A DNA stretch of 10,613 nucleotides, taken from assembly GCA_002420085.1 (NCBI GenBank), contig DIHI01000057.1, forward strand, positions 11,729 through 22,341. Direction: 5' to 3'. Source of the DNA: Lysobacterales bacterium UBA5700. Lineage in GTDB: Bacteria; Pseudomonadota; Gammaproteobacteria; Xanthomonadales; Xanthomonadaceae. Within the stretch, counting starts at the first letter, position 1. Each line of letters begins with the position of its first letter. The notes beneath the pieces are model-generated. The model was not told the DNA's origin, did not search any database, and saw nothing but the letters and a program-made list of their open reading frames with translations. The position numbers and the translations under genes are program-made. This document shows, piece by piece, positions 1-6,806 of this stretch.

Positions 1-321
1 GGCGAAATTGGCCGGGTCGGGCTCGAACCCGAAAGTTCGTTCAGCGACCCGCGCCAGCGGCACCAGCAAGGCACCCAGGTGGCAGCCGATCACCAGCAGA
101 TCGCCGCTGCGCTGAGCCAGCAGGCCAGACAGCGCCTCGACCACCGGCCAGTCGTAGCAGCCCTCGCGCAGCAGACGTTTGGACACCGTGTAATCGCGCG
201 GATCGAGCAGCAGCCGACCGTTGCGGGTATCGGCAACGATGCCCACCCCGTAACGGCCGAGCAGGGCCGCCCGCAGCCGCCCACGCAGCCGACGACTCAA
301 CCGGATGTGCCAGCGATCCAT
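1..321 (-). CDS. FkbM-family-like SAM-dependent methyltransferase, N-terminal part (cut by window edge)
   Basis: The reading frame starts at the ATG at 319-321 (reverse strand) and runs open to base 1, giving 107 residues without a stop. It begins 7 bases after the pgk stop codon, so co-transcription with pgk is likely. Seen: a basic N-terminus, then YDWPVVEAL, GDLLVIGCHLGALLVPLA and TFGFEPDPANF. This order matches the FkbM methyltransferase fold, in which a glycine-rich SAM loop (usually written DVGANIG) is followed about 20 residues later by FEPxPxNF, whose acidic residue holds the SAM ribose. The loop here reads VIGCHLG, so the usual Asp and Ala-Asn are replaced. Members O- or N-methylate sugars, antibiotics or other small molecules; the substrate cannot be told. 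No good Shine-Dalgarno sequence is visible, as expected for translation coupled to pgk. The family call is fairly sure, the function is open. Confidence 0.65.
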   Translation of the reverse strand, partial: MDRWHIRLSRRLRGRLRAALLGRYGVGIVADTRNGRLLLDPRDYTVSKRLLREGCYDWPVVEALSGLLAQRSGDLLVIGCHLGALLVPLARVAERTFGFEPDPANFA

Positions 322-328
322 CCGGCGG

Positions 329-1507
329 TCAGCCGGCGGTCCGAGCACGCAGCGCCGCGACCGCCGGCAGTTCCTTGCCCTCGCAGAATTCCAGGAAGGC
401 CCCGCCACCGGTCGAAATGTAATCGACCCGATCGGCAATGCCGAAGGCATCGACCGCCGCCAGGGTATCGCCCCCCCCGGCAATCGAGAAACCGGCCGAT
501 CCGGCGATCGCTTCGGCCACCGCTCGGGTGCCGGCAGCGAACCGCGCGAACTCGAAGACCCCGACCGGACCGTTCCAGATGATCGTCCCGGCAGCCGCGA
601 TCTGCTCGCCGTAGCGGGCGGCGGTGCGCGGACCGATGTCGAGGATCATCTCACCGGCCGCCACTGCCCCGACCTCGACCACCCGAGCCTCGGCATCAGC
701 GCTGAATGTGCTCGCCACCGCGACATCGACCGGCAGTGGAATGGACACACCGCGCGCCTCGGCCTTGGCCAGGATCCGGCGTGCAGCATCGAGCAGGTCC
801 GGCTCGTGCAGGGAGGTTCCGACCGGATGGCCGAGCGCGGCCAGAAAGGTGTTGGCGATGCCACCGCCGACGATCAGGTGATCGACCCGCTCGACCAGAT
901 TGGCCAGCAATTCCAGTTTGGTCGAGACCTTGGCGCCACCGACGATCGCCAGCAGTGGGTGGGCCGGCCGCTCCAGCGCCATGGCCAGCGCATCCAGTTC
1001 GGCCATCAGCAGCGGACCACCGCAGGCGATCCGAGCCGCCCGGATCACACCATGGGTGGATGCCTGGGCGCGATGCGCGGTACCGAAGGCATCCATCACG
1101 AAGACATCGCACAGGGCGGCATAACGGGCCGCCAGCGCGGCATCGTCGGCCGCCTCGCCGACATTCATCCGACAGTTCTCCAGCAGCACGATCCGACCGG
1201 GTGCAACGTCCACCCCGTCCAGATAGTCACCGACCAGCGGCACCTCGCAGCCAAGCAGTTCCGCCAGCCGCTGCGCGACCGGGGCCAGCGAATCCTCGGC
1301 GCTGAACACGCCCTCCTTCGGTCGCCCGAGGTGCGACATGACCAGTACCGCCGCCCCCGCTGCCAGAGCCGCACGCAGGGTCGGCACGGCAGCCAGCAGG
1401 CGCTGCTCGGAGGTGATCCGTCCGTCGCGGATCGGAACATTCAGGTCTTCTCGGATCAACACGCGGCGACCGGCCAGCGGCAGGTCGGTCATTCGCAGAA
1501 TGGTCAT
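329..1507 (-). CDS. pgk: Phosphoglycerate kinase
   Basis: This 392-residue enzyme interconverts 1,3-bisphosphoglycerate plus ADP and 3-phosphoglycerate plus ATP in the cytosolic glycolysis/gluconeogenesis pathway. Seen: substrate-binding RExDLNVP (19-25), SHLGRP (58-63), the VLLENCRMN stretch (107-115), the [15 protein letters not shown] block (139-153), [13 protein letters not shown] (189-201), the WNGPVGVFE nucleotide-site loop (311-319) and the C-terminal GGGDTLAAV and STGGGAFLE motifs (344-372). Length and all motifs are normal. The start at 1507 is chosen because MTILRMTDL aligns with the usual MSVIKMTDL N-terminus; the frame stays open upstream to 1639 but that would run into hemN. There is no clear Shine-Dalgarno sequence. 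The usual glycolytic neighbours gap and pyk are not visible; instead hemN is divergent and a methyltransferase follows. Confidence 0.97.
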   Translation of the reverse strand: MTILRMTDLPLAGRRVLIREDLNVPIRDGRITSEQRLLAAVPTLRAALAAGAAVLVMSHLGRPKEGVFSAEDSLAPVAQRLAELLGCEVPLVGDYLDGVDVAPGRIVLLENCRMNVGEAADDAALAARYAALCDVFVMDAFGTAHRAQASTHGVIRAARIACGGPLLMAELDALAMALERPAHPLLAIVGGAKVSTKLELLANLVERVDHLIVGGGIANTFLAALGHPVGTSLHEPDLLDAARRILAKAEARGVSIPLPVDVAVASTFSADAEARVVEVGAVAAGEMILDIGPRTAARYGEQIAAAGTIIWNGPVGVFEFARFAAGTRAVAEAIAGSAGFSIAGGGDTLAAVDAFGIADRVDYISTGGGAFLEFCEGKELPAVAALRARTAG

Positions 1508-1577
1508 GGCAAATGGGCCGATGGAAGCAGACGCCATTGTCCGGGCAGCCGCTCGGGCTTTCAATCGTCTCCCGGAC

Positions 1578-1591
1578 TTGACCGATATCAA
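1578..1591 (+). promoter_or_regulatory. FNR/Anr-type box upstream of hemN
   Basis: The 14-mer TTGACCGATATCAA matches the FNR/Anr consensus TTGAT-N4-ATCAA at nine of ten defined positions. It lies in the 121-base gap between the divergent pgk and hemN starts, centred at 1584.5. In class II activated promoters the box sits at -41.5, which would put the hemN transcript start near 1626 with a poor -10 (CACACT, 1615-1620). The FNR-like regulator encoded just downstream is the obvious ligand, implying autoregulation of hemN-anr under low oxygen. The pgk side shows no convincing -10 at matching distance. Confidence 0.8.
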
Positions 1592-1628
1592 GGCGCGCAC
1601 CGCCACTTGGCCGGCACACTTCTCGCCC

Positions 1629-3020
1629 ATGACCGCCATACCGCCCTTCGATGCCGATCTGCTGCGCCGCTACGACCGGCCGGGGCCGCGCTATACCTCC
1701 TACCCGACCGCGCCGCAGTTCACCGAGCGCTTCGATGCCGACGCCTGCATCGATGCCGCCCGCCGCAGCAACGAAGACCCGATCCCACGTCGGCTCTCGC
1801 TGTACCTGCATGTCCCCTACTGCTTCAGCCCATGCTTCTACTGCGGCTGCAACCGGATCATCACCCGCGATGAAGCCAAGGGCGAGAGTTATCGGTTGCG
1901 CCTGCTGCGCGAGATCGAAATGGTCGCGCCGTTGTTCGACCGCGACCGCGAGGTGATCCAGTTGCACCTCGGCGGCGGCACCCCGAACTTCCTGCATGGC
2001 TGGCAGATCCGTGAACTGGTCGAAACCCTCGATCGCAGCTTCACCTTCAGTCGCGGCAATGATCGCGACTTCTCGATCGAACTCGATCCGCGCAGCGTTC
2101 GCCCCGGCGAGATCGCCGAGCTGGCTGGCGCCGGCTTCAACCGCGCCAGCCTCGGCGTGCAGGACTTCGATCCGGTCGTCCAGCAGGCGGTCAACCGCAT
2201 CCAGAGCGTCGAGGAAACGATGACAGTGATCGATGATTGCCGCCGACATGGCTTCCGGTCGGTCAACATCGATCTGATCTACGGCCTGCCGATGCAGAAC
2301 GCCGATGGCTTCTCACGCACCCTCGACACGGTCGTGCGTGCCCGTCCCGACCGTCTGGCGATCTACAGCTACGCCCATCTGCCGCAGATGTTTCGCGGCC
2401 AGACCCAGATTCGCGCCGAAGACCTGCCCAGCCCGGAAGCCAAGCTCGGCCTGCTCAGACTGGCGATCGAACGGCTGTCCCAGGCCGGCTACCGCTACAT
2501 CGGCATGGACCACTTCGCCCTGCCCGAGGACGACCTGTCCCAGGCCCAGGAGCGCGGTGGCCTGCACCGCAACTTCATGGGCTACACCACCCATGCCGAG
2601 AGCGACCTGATCGGCCTCGGGGTCAGTGCGATCAGCCATATCGGCGACACCTTCAGCCAGAACTTCCGCGACCTGCCGCACTGGGAGACCGCCATCGACG
2701 CCGGCCACCTGCCGGTCTGGCGTGGCATCGCACTGGACCCGGACGATGTCCTGCGCGCCGACCTCATCCAGCAACTGATGTGTCAGGGCGAAGTGGACAT
2801 CCCGGCCCTGGAAGACCGCTACGACATCGAGTTCGATCGCTATTTCTCAGACGCCTTGCCTCGTCTGGAACCCCTGGCCAAGGACGGCCTTCTTTCGATC
2901 TCGCCCCGGCGGATCGCGGTCAGCCTGCGCGGACGCATGTTGTTGCGTATCATCGCCATGTGCTTCGACCGCTACCTGGAGCAGCCCTCGGCGCCGGTCC
3001 GCTTCTCGAAAGCGATCTGA
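1629..3020 (+). CDS. hemN: Oxygen-independent coproporphyrinogen III oxidase (HemN, radical SAM)
   Basis: This 463-residue protein (E. coli HemN is 457) oxidatively decarboxylates coproporphyrinogen III to protoporphyrinogen IX without O2, using SAM radicals, in cytosolic haem biosynthesis. Seen: the N-terminal [11 protein letters not shown] motif (21-31) typical of true HemN; the radical SAM cluster motif C65-x3-C69-x2-C72 with the extra C74 found in genuine HemN enzymes; GGGTP (115-119); the SLGVQDF and IYGLPMQ barrel motifs; and FMGYTT in the C-terminal part. These features separate it from HemW-like proteins, which lack the fourth Cys and the N-terminal motif. The start at 1629 is chosen by alignment to the family. 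No Shine-Dalgarno sequence precedes it. The anr-like gene follows after 46 bases on the same strand, so an operon is likely, controlled by the FNR box at 1578-1591. Confidence 0.95.
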   Translation: MTAIPPFDADLLRRYDRPGPRYTSYPTAPQFTERFDADACIDAARRSNEDPIPRRLSLYLHVPYCFSPCFYCGCNRIITRDEAKGESYRLRLLREIEMVAPLFDRDREVIQLHLGGGTPNFLHGWQIRELVETLDRSFTFSRGNDRDFSIELDPRSVRPGEIAELAGAGFNRASLGVQDFDPVVQQAVNRIQSVEETMTVIDDCRRHGFRSVNIDLIYGLPMQNADGFSRTLDTVVRARPDRLAIYSYAHLPQMFRGQTQIRAEDLPSPEAKLGLLRLAIERLSQAGYRYIGMDHFALPEDDLSQAQERGGLHRNFMGYTTHAESDLIGLGVSAISHIGDTFSQNFRDLPHWETAIDAGHLPVWRGIALDPDDVLRADLIQQLMCQGEVDIPALEDRYDIEFDRYFSDALPRLEPLAKDGLLSISPRRIAVSLRGRMLLRIIAMCFDRYLEQPSAPVRFSKAI

Positions 3021-3054
3021 CTCGGCGCCGATCGCATCGGTCGGAGCCCGAACC

Positions 3055-3058
3055 GGAG
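3055..3058 (+). promoter_or_regulatory. Ribosome binding site of the Fnr/Anr-type regulator gene
   Basis: GGAG lies 8 bases before the ATG at 3067 and supports that start. Confidence 0.6.
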
Positions 3059-3066
3059 CCTCGGCC

Positions 3067-3822
3067 ATGAACACCCTCTCCGGCGCCGCCGCGCGCCGGC
3101 CCAGTCCGATTGCCGATGACGGCGATGCACTGCGCTTTTGCAGCACCTGTGCCTTCTCCGACGCCTGCCTCTCACAAGGCTACGACAAGAGCATGCTGGC
3201 CGACCTGCACTGCCTGGTCGAACACATCGGACCGTTCCATCCGGGCGATCACATCTTCCGTGAAGGTGACCCGTTCAATGCCATCGCCGCCGTTCGCGCC
3301 GGCACCGTCAAGACCTACGTGGTCGACCCGCAAGGCCGGGAGCAGGTCCATGGCTTCTTTCTCCCTGGCGAAGTGATCGGCCTGAATGCCATCCACCAGG
3401 ACCACTACCCCTGCAATGCCATCGCCCTGGATACCGTCATGCTGTGTCGGTTCTCCTTCCCGAAGATGGTGACCCTGGCACAGCGCATGCCGGGCTTGCA
3501 GGCCCACCTGTTTCGCCTGCTCAGTGCCGATATCGGCAAGGCCGCCCTGCTGGCCGGTGATTTCAGCGCAGACGAGCGGATGGCGGCCTTCCTGGTCGCC
3601 CTGTCCGAACGCTACCGTGTGCGCGGGTTCTCGGCCACCCGCTTCAACCTGACCATGGCCCGGACCGACATCGCCAACTACCTGCGACTGGCAGCGGAAA
3701 CCGTCAGTCGCGTGCTGCGCCGGTTCCAGACCGAGCACCTGCTGCGGGTCGAACGGCGCGACGTCGAACTGCTCGACCTCGACCGCCTGAAAGCCCTCGC
3801 GCGGCCCGTGCTGCGCCGCTGA
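3067..3822 (+). CDS. anr: FNR/Anr-type oxygen-sensing transcriptional regulator (Crp/Fnr family)
   Basis: This 251-residue protein is an FNR-class regulator that in its family dimerises with a [4Fe-4S] cluster when oxygen is scarce and activates genes with TTGAT-N4-ATCAA sites. Seen: N-terminal C25-x2-C28-x5-C34, the same spacing as E. coli C20, C23, C29; the fourth ligand C127 in VMLCRFSF, aligned with E. coli C122; a cyclic-nucleotide-like beta barrel (about 45-135); a long dimer helix; and a helix-turn-helix with RTDIANYLRLAAETVSRVL, where E211, S214 and R215 match the DNA-reading E209, S212 and R213. The full cysteine set argues for a true oxygen sensor rather than a Dnr/NnrR haem-type NO sensor, which lacks these Cys. 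It lies downstream of hemN, as Pseudomonas anr does near hemN, and directly upstream of the NO reductase. The symbol anr versus fnr is a naming choice. Confidence 0.93.
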   Translation: MNTLSGAAARRPSPIADDGDALRFCSTCAFSDACLSQGYDKSMLADLHCLVEHIGPFHPGDHIFREGDPFNAIAAVRAGTVKTYVVDPQGREQVHGFFLPGEVIGLNAIHQDHYPCNAIALDTVMLCRFSFPKMVTLAQRMPGLQAHLFRLLSADIGKAALLAGDFSADERMAAFLVALSERYRVRGFSATRFNLTMARTDIANYLRLAAETVSRVLRRFQTEHLLRVERRDVELLDLDRLKALARPVLRR

Positions 3823-3850
3823 CAGCCGAGCGCGGCAGCCGTCCGACCGC

Positions 3851-3864
3851 TTGACCTGGGTCAG
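3851..3864 (+). promoter_or_regulatory. FNR/Dnr-like box upstream of the nitric oxide reductase gene
   Basis: TTGACCTGGGTCAG keeps the TTGA and TCA contacts with the spacing of the FNR/Dnr consensus and contains the perfect inverted repeat TGACC-TG-GGTCA. It has three mismatches to TTGAT-N4-ATCAA, so it is weaker than the hemN box. Its centre (3857.5) would place a class II transcript start near 3899, with CACGAT (3887-3892) as a poor -10 and a leader of about 26 bases. Whether the local Anr-type protein or a separate Dnr-type NO sensor binds it cannot be read from the sequence. Confidence 0.55.
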
Positions 3865-3912
3865 CGACAGGGCCGCCCCCGACAACCACGATGACCTCAC
3901 CCGTAAAACCCC

Positions 3913-3921
3913 GGAGTGAGG
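3913..3921 (+). promoter_or_regulatory. Ribosome binding site of the nitric oxide reductase gene
   Basis: GGAGTGAGG offers two overlapping Shine-Dalgarno cores 3-8 bases before the ATG at 3925. It decides for that ATG over an in-frame GTG at 3916, which lies inside the site. Confidence 0.65.
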
Positions 3922-3924
3922 CAC

Positions 3925-6204
3925 ATGAACACGACACGAAGACTCTGGCTCGGCCTCGGGACGCTGCTGATCGCGTCCTTCGGCGTGCTGCTGTGGATGG
4001 GTGGCGAGGTCCACCGACAGGCACCGCCCATGCCCGAGCGCGTGGTATCCGAAAGTGGCGCCTTGATCTACAGTCGCACCGACATCGAACGCGGTCGGCA
4101 GGTCTGGCAATCGATCGGCGGCATGCAACTCGGCTCGATCTGGGGCCACGGCGCCCTGGTCGCCCCGGACTGGAGCGCCGATTGGCTGCACCGCGAAACC
4201 ATCGCCTGGCTCGACGTGCGGGCACAGGCCGCCCACGGCAGCAACTACGGCGACCTGGCACCCGGCGACCAGGCCAAGCTGCAAGCCGAGCTTGAGCCCG
4301 ACATCCGCCACAACGGCTACGACCCGGCCACCGGCACCCTGACCCTGCCCGACCAGCGGGCCGAAGCGATCCGCCAGGTGGCCGCGCATTACACCAGCCT
4401 GTTCGGTACCGGCGCCGACACCGCCGAACTGCGCGAAGCCTATGCCATGAAGAACGGCACCGTCGCCGATGCCGAGCACCGCCAGGCATTGACCGGCTTC
4501 ATCTTCTGGGCCTCCTGGGCAGCAGCAGCCGAACGCCCGGACGGCGCCGGCAAGAGCTACACCAGCAACTGGCCGTATGAACCACTGGTCGGCAACCAAC
4601 CGACCTCCACCGCGTTCCTGTGGACGGTGTTCAGTATCATCTTCATGCTCGCCGGCATCGCCCTGCTGGCCTGGCACTACGCGGTCTACCACGGTCGCGA
4701 ACCGCGCCTGACACCACCCGCGCGCGACCCACTGGCCGACCTGGTACCGACCCCGTCGATGAAGGCGACCGGCAAGTATTTCTGGGTCGTGATCGCCCTG
4801 TTCCTGGTGCAGATCGCGCTCGGCGCGATCACTGCCCACTACCAGGTCGAGGGTCAGGAACTCTATGGCATGTCGTTGGCCGACATCCTGCCCTACTCGC
4901 TGACCCGCTCCTGGCACACCCAACTGGCCGTGCTGTGGATTGCCACCGCCTGGCTGGCCACCGGCCTGTACATCGGCCCGGCGATCTCCGGTCACGAACC
5001 CCGATTCCAGCGGCTCGGCGTCAATTTCCTGTTCGTCTGCCTGCTGATCATCGTGGTCGGCGCCTTCGTCGGTCAGTGGTTCGCAGTGATGCAGAAACTT
5101 GGCCTGGAGCACAACTTCCTGTTCGGCCACCAGGGCTGGGAATACGTCGATATCGGTCGCTTCTGGCAGGCATTTCTGTTCATCGGCCTGATGCTGTGGC
5201 TGGTGCTGGTCGGCCGTGCGCTGTGGCCAGCGCTCAAGCGGCGCGACGAGATGTCCTCGATCGTCGGCCTGCTGTTCCTGTCGGTGATCGCCATCGGCCT
5301 GTTCTACGGCGCCGGCCTGATGTGGGGCGAGCACACCTCGCTGTCGATGGTCGAATACTGGCGCTGGTGGGTGGTCCATCTGTGGGTGGAGGGCTTCTTC
5401 GAGGTGTTCGCCACCGCCGTAATCAGCTTCCTATTCGTCAAACTCGGCCTGGTGCGCGGCAAGACCGCCACCGAAGCGGTGCTGTTCGCCACCATGATCT
5501 TCATGGCTGGCGGCGTGCTCGGCACCTTCCATCATCTGTACTTCGCCGGCACCACCACCGCCGTACTGGCGCTCGGTGCCACCTTCTCGGCGCTGGAAGT
5601 GGTGCCCCTGGCCCTGATCGGCCTCGAAGCCTACGACACCTACACCCACGGCAAGGCCACGCCATGGATGAGCCGCTACCGCTGGCCGATCATGTTCTTC
5701 CTCGCGGTGGCGTTCTGGAATCTGGTCGGCGCCGGACTGTTCGGCTTCCTGATCAACACCCCGCTGGCGCTGTACTACATGCAGGGTCTGAACCTCACCC
5801 CGCTGCATGGCCACACCGCCCTGTTCGGCGTCTACGGCATGCTCGGCATCGGCCTGATGATGTTCTGCCTGCGCGGCCTCAAGCCCAAGACGGTCTGGAG
5901 CGACACCCTGCTGGCGCAGAGCTTCTGGACCTTCAACATCGGCCTGAGCCTGATGGCCCTGCTGACCCTGCTGCCGATGGGCCTGCTGCAACTCGATGCC
6001 GCCCTGGAGCACGGCTACTGGTTCGCTCGCTCGGCCGAGTTCATGGGCCAGCCGATCATCGACCTGCTGGTCTGGTTGCGAGTCCCCGGCGACGTGATCT
6101 TCAGCGTCGGCGCCGTCCTGATCGCCCTGTTCACCGCCCGGCTGTGGCTCGAACGCGGACCCGCAACCCGAAATCTACCCGAAGGCAGCGATCTGGCACG
6201 CTGA
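3925..6204 (+). CDS. norZ: Quinol-dependent nitric oxide reductase, single subunit (qNor)
   Basis: This 759-residue inner-membrane enzyme reduces two NO to N2O with electrons from quinol. Seen: an N-terminal membrane helix (about 6-26), a periplasmic NorC-like domain (about 30-225) with no CxxCH and in fact no Cys, as in qNor rather than cNor, then a hydrophobic NorB-like core with many membrane helices. Metal ligands are all present: H331 in SWHTQ and H630 for low-spin haem b, H628 of the HGH motif for haem b3, and H485 with H536-H537 (GTFHHLYF) for the non-haem iron. E489 and E493 in HLWVEGFFEV match the conserved active-site glutamates. These residues argue against an NO dismutase variant, which has changed active-site ligands. 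The gene stands alone with an FNR/Dnr-like box before it and a strong terminator after it. It may serve NO detoxification or a partial denitrification chain; no nitrite or N2O reductase is visible. It is also named norB in many genomes. Confidence 0.95.
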   Translation: MNTTRRLWLGLGTLLIASFGVLLWMGGEVHRQAPPMPERVVSESGALIYSRTDIERGRQVWQSIGGMQLGSIWGHGALVAPDWSADWLHRETIAWLDVRAQAAHGSNYGDLAPGDQAKLQAELEPDIRHNGYDPATGTLTLPDQRAEAIRQVAAHYTSLFGTGADTAELREAYAMKNGTVADAEHRQALTGFIFWASWAAAAERPDGAGKSYTSNWPYEPLVGNQPTSTAFLWTVFSIIFMLAGIALLAWHYAVYHGREPRLTPPARDPLADLVPTPSMKATGKYFWVVIALFLVQIALGAITAHYQVEGQELYGMSLADILPYSLTRSWHTQLAVLWIATAWLATGLYIGPAISGHEPRFQRLGVNFLFVCLLIIVVGAFVGQWFAVMQKLGLEHNFLFGHQGWEYVDIGRFWQAFLFIGLMLWLVLVGRALWPALKRRDEMSSIVGLLFLSVIAIGLFYGAGLMWGEHTSLSMVEYWRWWVVHLWVEGFFEVFATAVISFLFVKLGLVRGKTATEAVLFATMIFMAGGVLGTFHHLYFAGTTTAVLALGATFSALEVVPLALIGLEAYDTYTHGKATPWMSRYRWPIMFFLAVAFWNLVGAGLFGFLINTPLALYYMQGLNLTPLHGHTALFGVYGMLGIGLMMFCLRGLKPKTVWSDTLLAQSFWTFNIGLSLMALLTLLPMGLLQLDAALEHGYWFARSAEFMGQPIIDLLVWLRVPGDVIFSVGAVLIALFTARLWLERGPATRNLPEGSDLAR

Positions 6205-6247
6205 TTGCATCTTCGTCATGGCACTCCTCCTGGACGTGCTCTCCCCT

Positions 6248-6277
6248 CGGGGCGGCAGAAGCCGCCCCGTTTTTTTT
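6248..6277 (+). terminator. Strong rho-independent terminator after the nitric oxide reductase gene
   Basis: A perfect 9-base stem (CGGGGCGGC / GCCGCCCCG) with an AGAA loop is followed at once by eight T residues (6270-6277). It lies 43 bases past the norZ stop codon and closes that transcription unit. Confidence 0.95.
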
Positions 6278-6386
6278 GCCGGCGGTCTGGGGATCCACAA
6301 ACCTGAATCCGTGCCCTCTCGGTCCATCCCCCTGCTGATGGCGGTCTTCGACCGCCCGGATGAAGGTGATGATGTCGGGCTTCGGG

Positions 6387-6492
6387 CATGGTCAACGCCT
6401 CTCGGAAGCCAGATCGCGTCGAAATCGCTCTTGCCGATCGCCAACAGACCGATGTAGCGGATCGCGATATCACCGTTGCCGATTCCGGAACA
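6387..6492 (-). pseudogene. Possible remnant of an IS1380-type transposase (N-terminal region, frameshifted)
   Basis: On the minus strand 6492-6412 reads CSGIGNGDIAIRYIGLLAI followed by GKSDFDAI. This resembles the N-terminal segment of IS1380-family DDE transposases, where an NSDILKxYLGLLxQGKSDFEAI-like block is followed by a phenylalanine-arginine motif. In a different frame FREALTM follows immediately (6407-6387), which fits a frameshift in the old gene. No catalytic DDE region, no terminal inverted repeats and no start codon in context are seen, so only a short dead fragment remains. The match is from memory of the family pattern, so it could be chance; moderate to low confidence. Confidence 0.4.
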
Positions 6493-6668
6493 GACTGGCG
6501 GGACGGGCTCGACAGTCGGGCGCAACCGTGCGAACGAGCTGAGGCAATGACCGATCGCAATCAGGGCGGGTTGACCCTGGAGTGTGCGCCGACGATGACC
6601 GGTGTGGGCATCCGTGGCGACCTACCCCACTCGTCCACCGACTGTGCGCGCGAATCCCGACTCCCGGT

Positions 6669-6696
6669 GTCCAAATCCCGAAGTCCAAATCCCGAA
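6669..6696 (+). repeat. Two tandem copies of a 14-base unit
   Basis: The unit GTCCAAATCCCGAA occurs twice without a gap (6669-6682 and 6683-6696). A partial relative, GAATCCCGACTCCCG, starts about 17 bases earlier. The repeat lies about 110 bases before the ATPase start, outside any gene. Confidence 0.9.
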
Positions 6697-6806
6697 GCTT
6701 GCCGCAGCCCGAGGCTTGGCGATACGCTCACGGCCTGTCATCGATCGAAACGATGCCGTGCGGGGTCGGCCGGATCCGATCCACCCGCCTACCTGAAATC
6801 TCAGTC

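Larger units (their letters stand above)
6278..6806. other. Gene-poor stretch with mobile-element debris and short repeats
   Basis: No intact gene is supported in these 529 bases. Open frames exist on both strands but their composition (Arg, Ser and Pro rich, no domain signatures) is what non-coding GC-rich DNA gives. The two recognisable items are a transposase-like scrap on the minus strand (6387-6492) and a 14-base tandem duplication (6669-6696). A promoter for the ATPase gene must lie near the right end; TTGCCG (6699-6704) with TACGCT (6723-6728) at 18 bases is the only candidate seen and is weak. Confidence 0.6.

Noticed and set aside
305-1873. Long plus-strand open frame antisense to pgk
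   Set aside because: It is a shadow of pgk in GC-rich DNA: rich in Arg, Gln, His and Gly, no domain motif, and it runs through the promoter region into hemN.
3029-3045. Small hairpin between hemN and the regulator gene
   Set aside because: CCGAT/ATCGG gives only a 5-base stem without a T run, so it does not argue against a hemN-anr operon.
3172-5379. 735-residue minus-strand open frame across the regulator and the nitric oxide reductase genes
   Set aside because: Length comes from codon bias of the genes on the other strand. The translation is Gln/His/Asp/Gly rich without any recognisable domain, while the plus strand encodes two unmistakable proteins.
3925-6204. Possibility that the reductase is an NO dismutase (Nod) homologue
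   Set aside because: The iron ligands H485, H536 and H537 and the E489/E493 glutamates are all of the normal qNor type; Nod proteins carry substitutions in this set.
4620-6338. 572-residue plus-strand open frame inside the nitric oxide reductase gene
   Set aside because: It is an alternative frame of the reductase, Arg/Pro rich with no membrane or domain pattern, and it ends within the terminator region.
6669-6696. Tandem repeat as a CRISPR array
   Set aside because: The copies are only 14 bases, directly adjacent with no spacers, and no cas gene is present.
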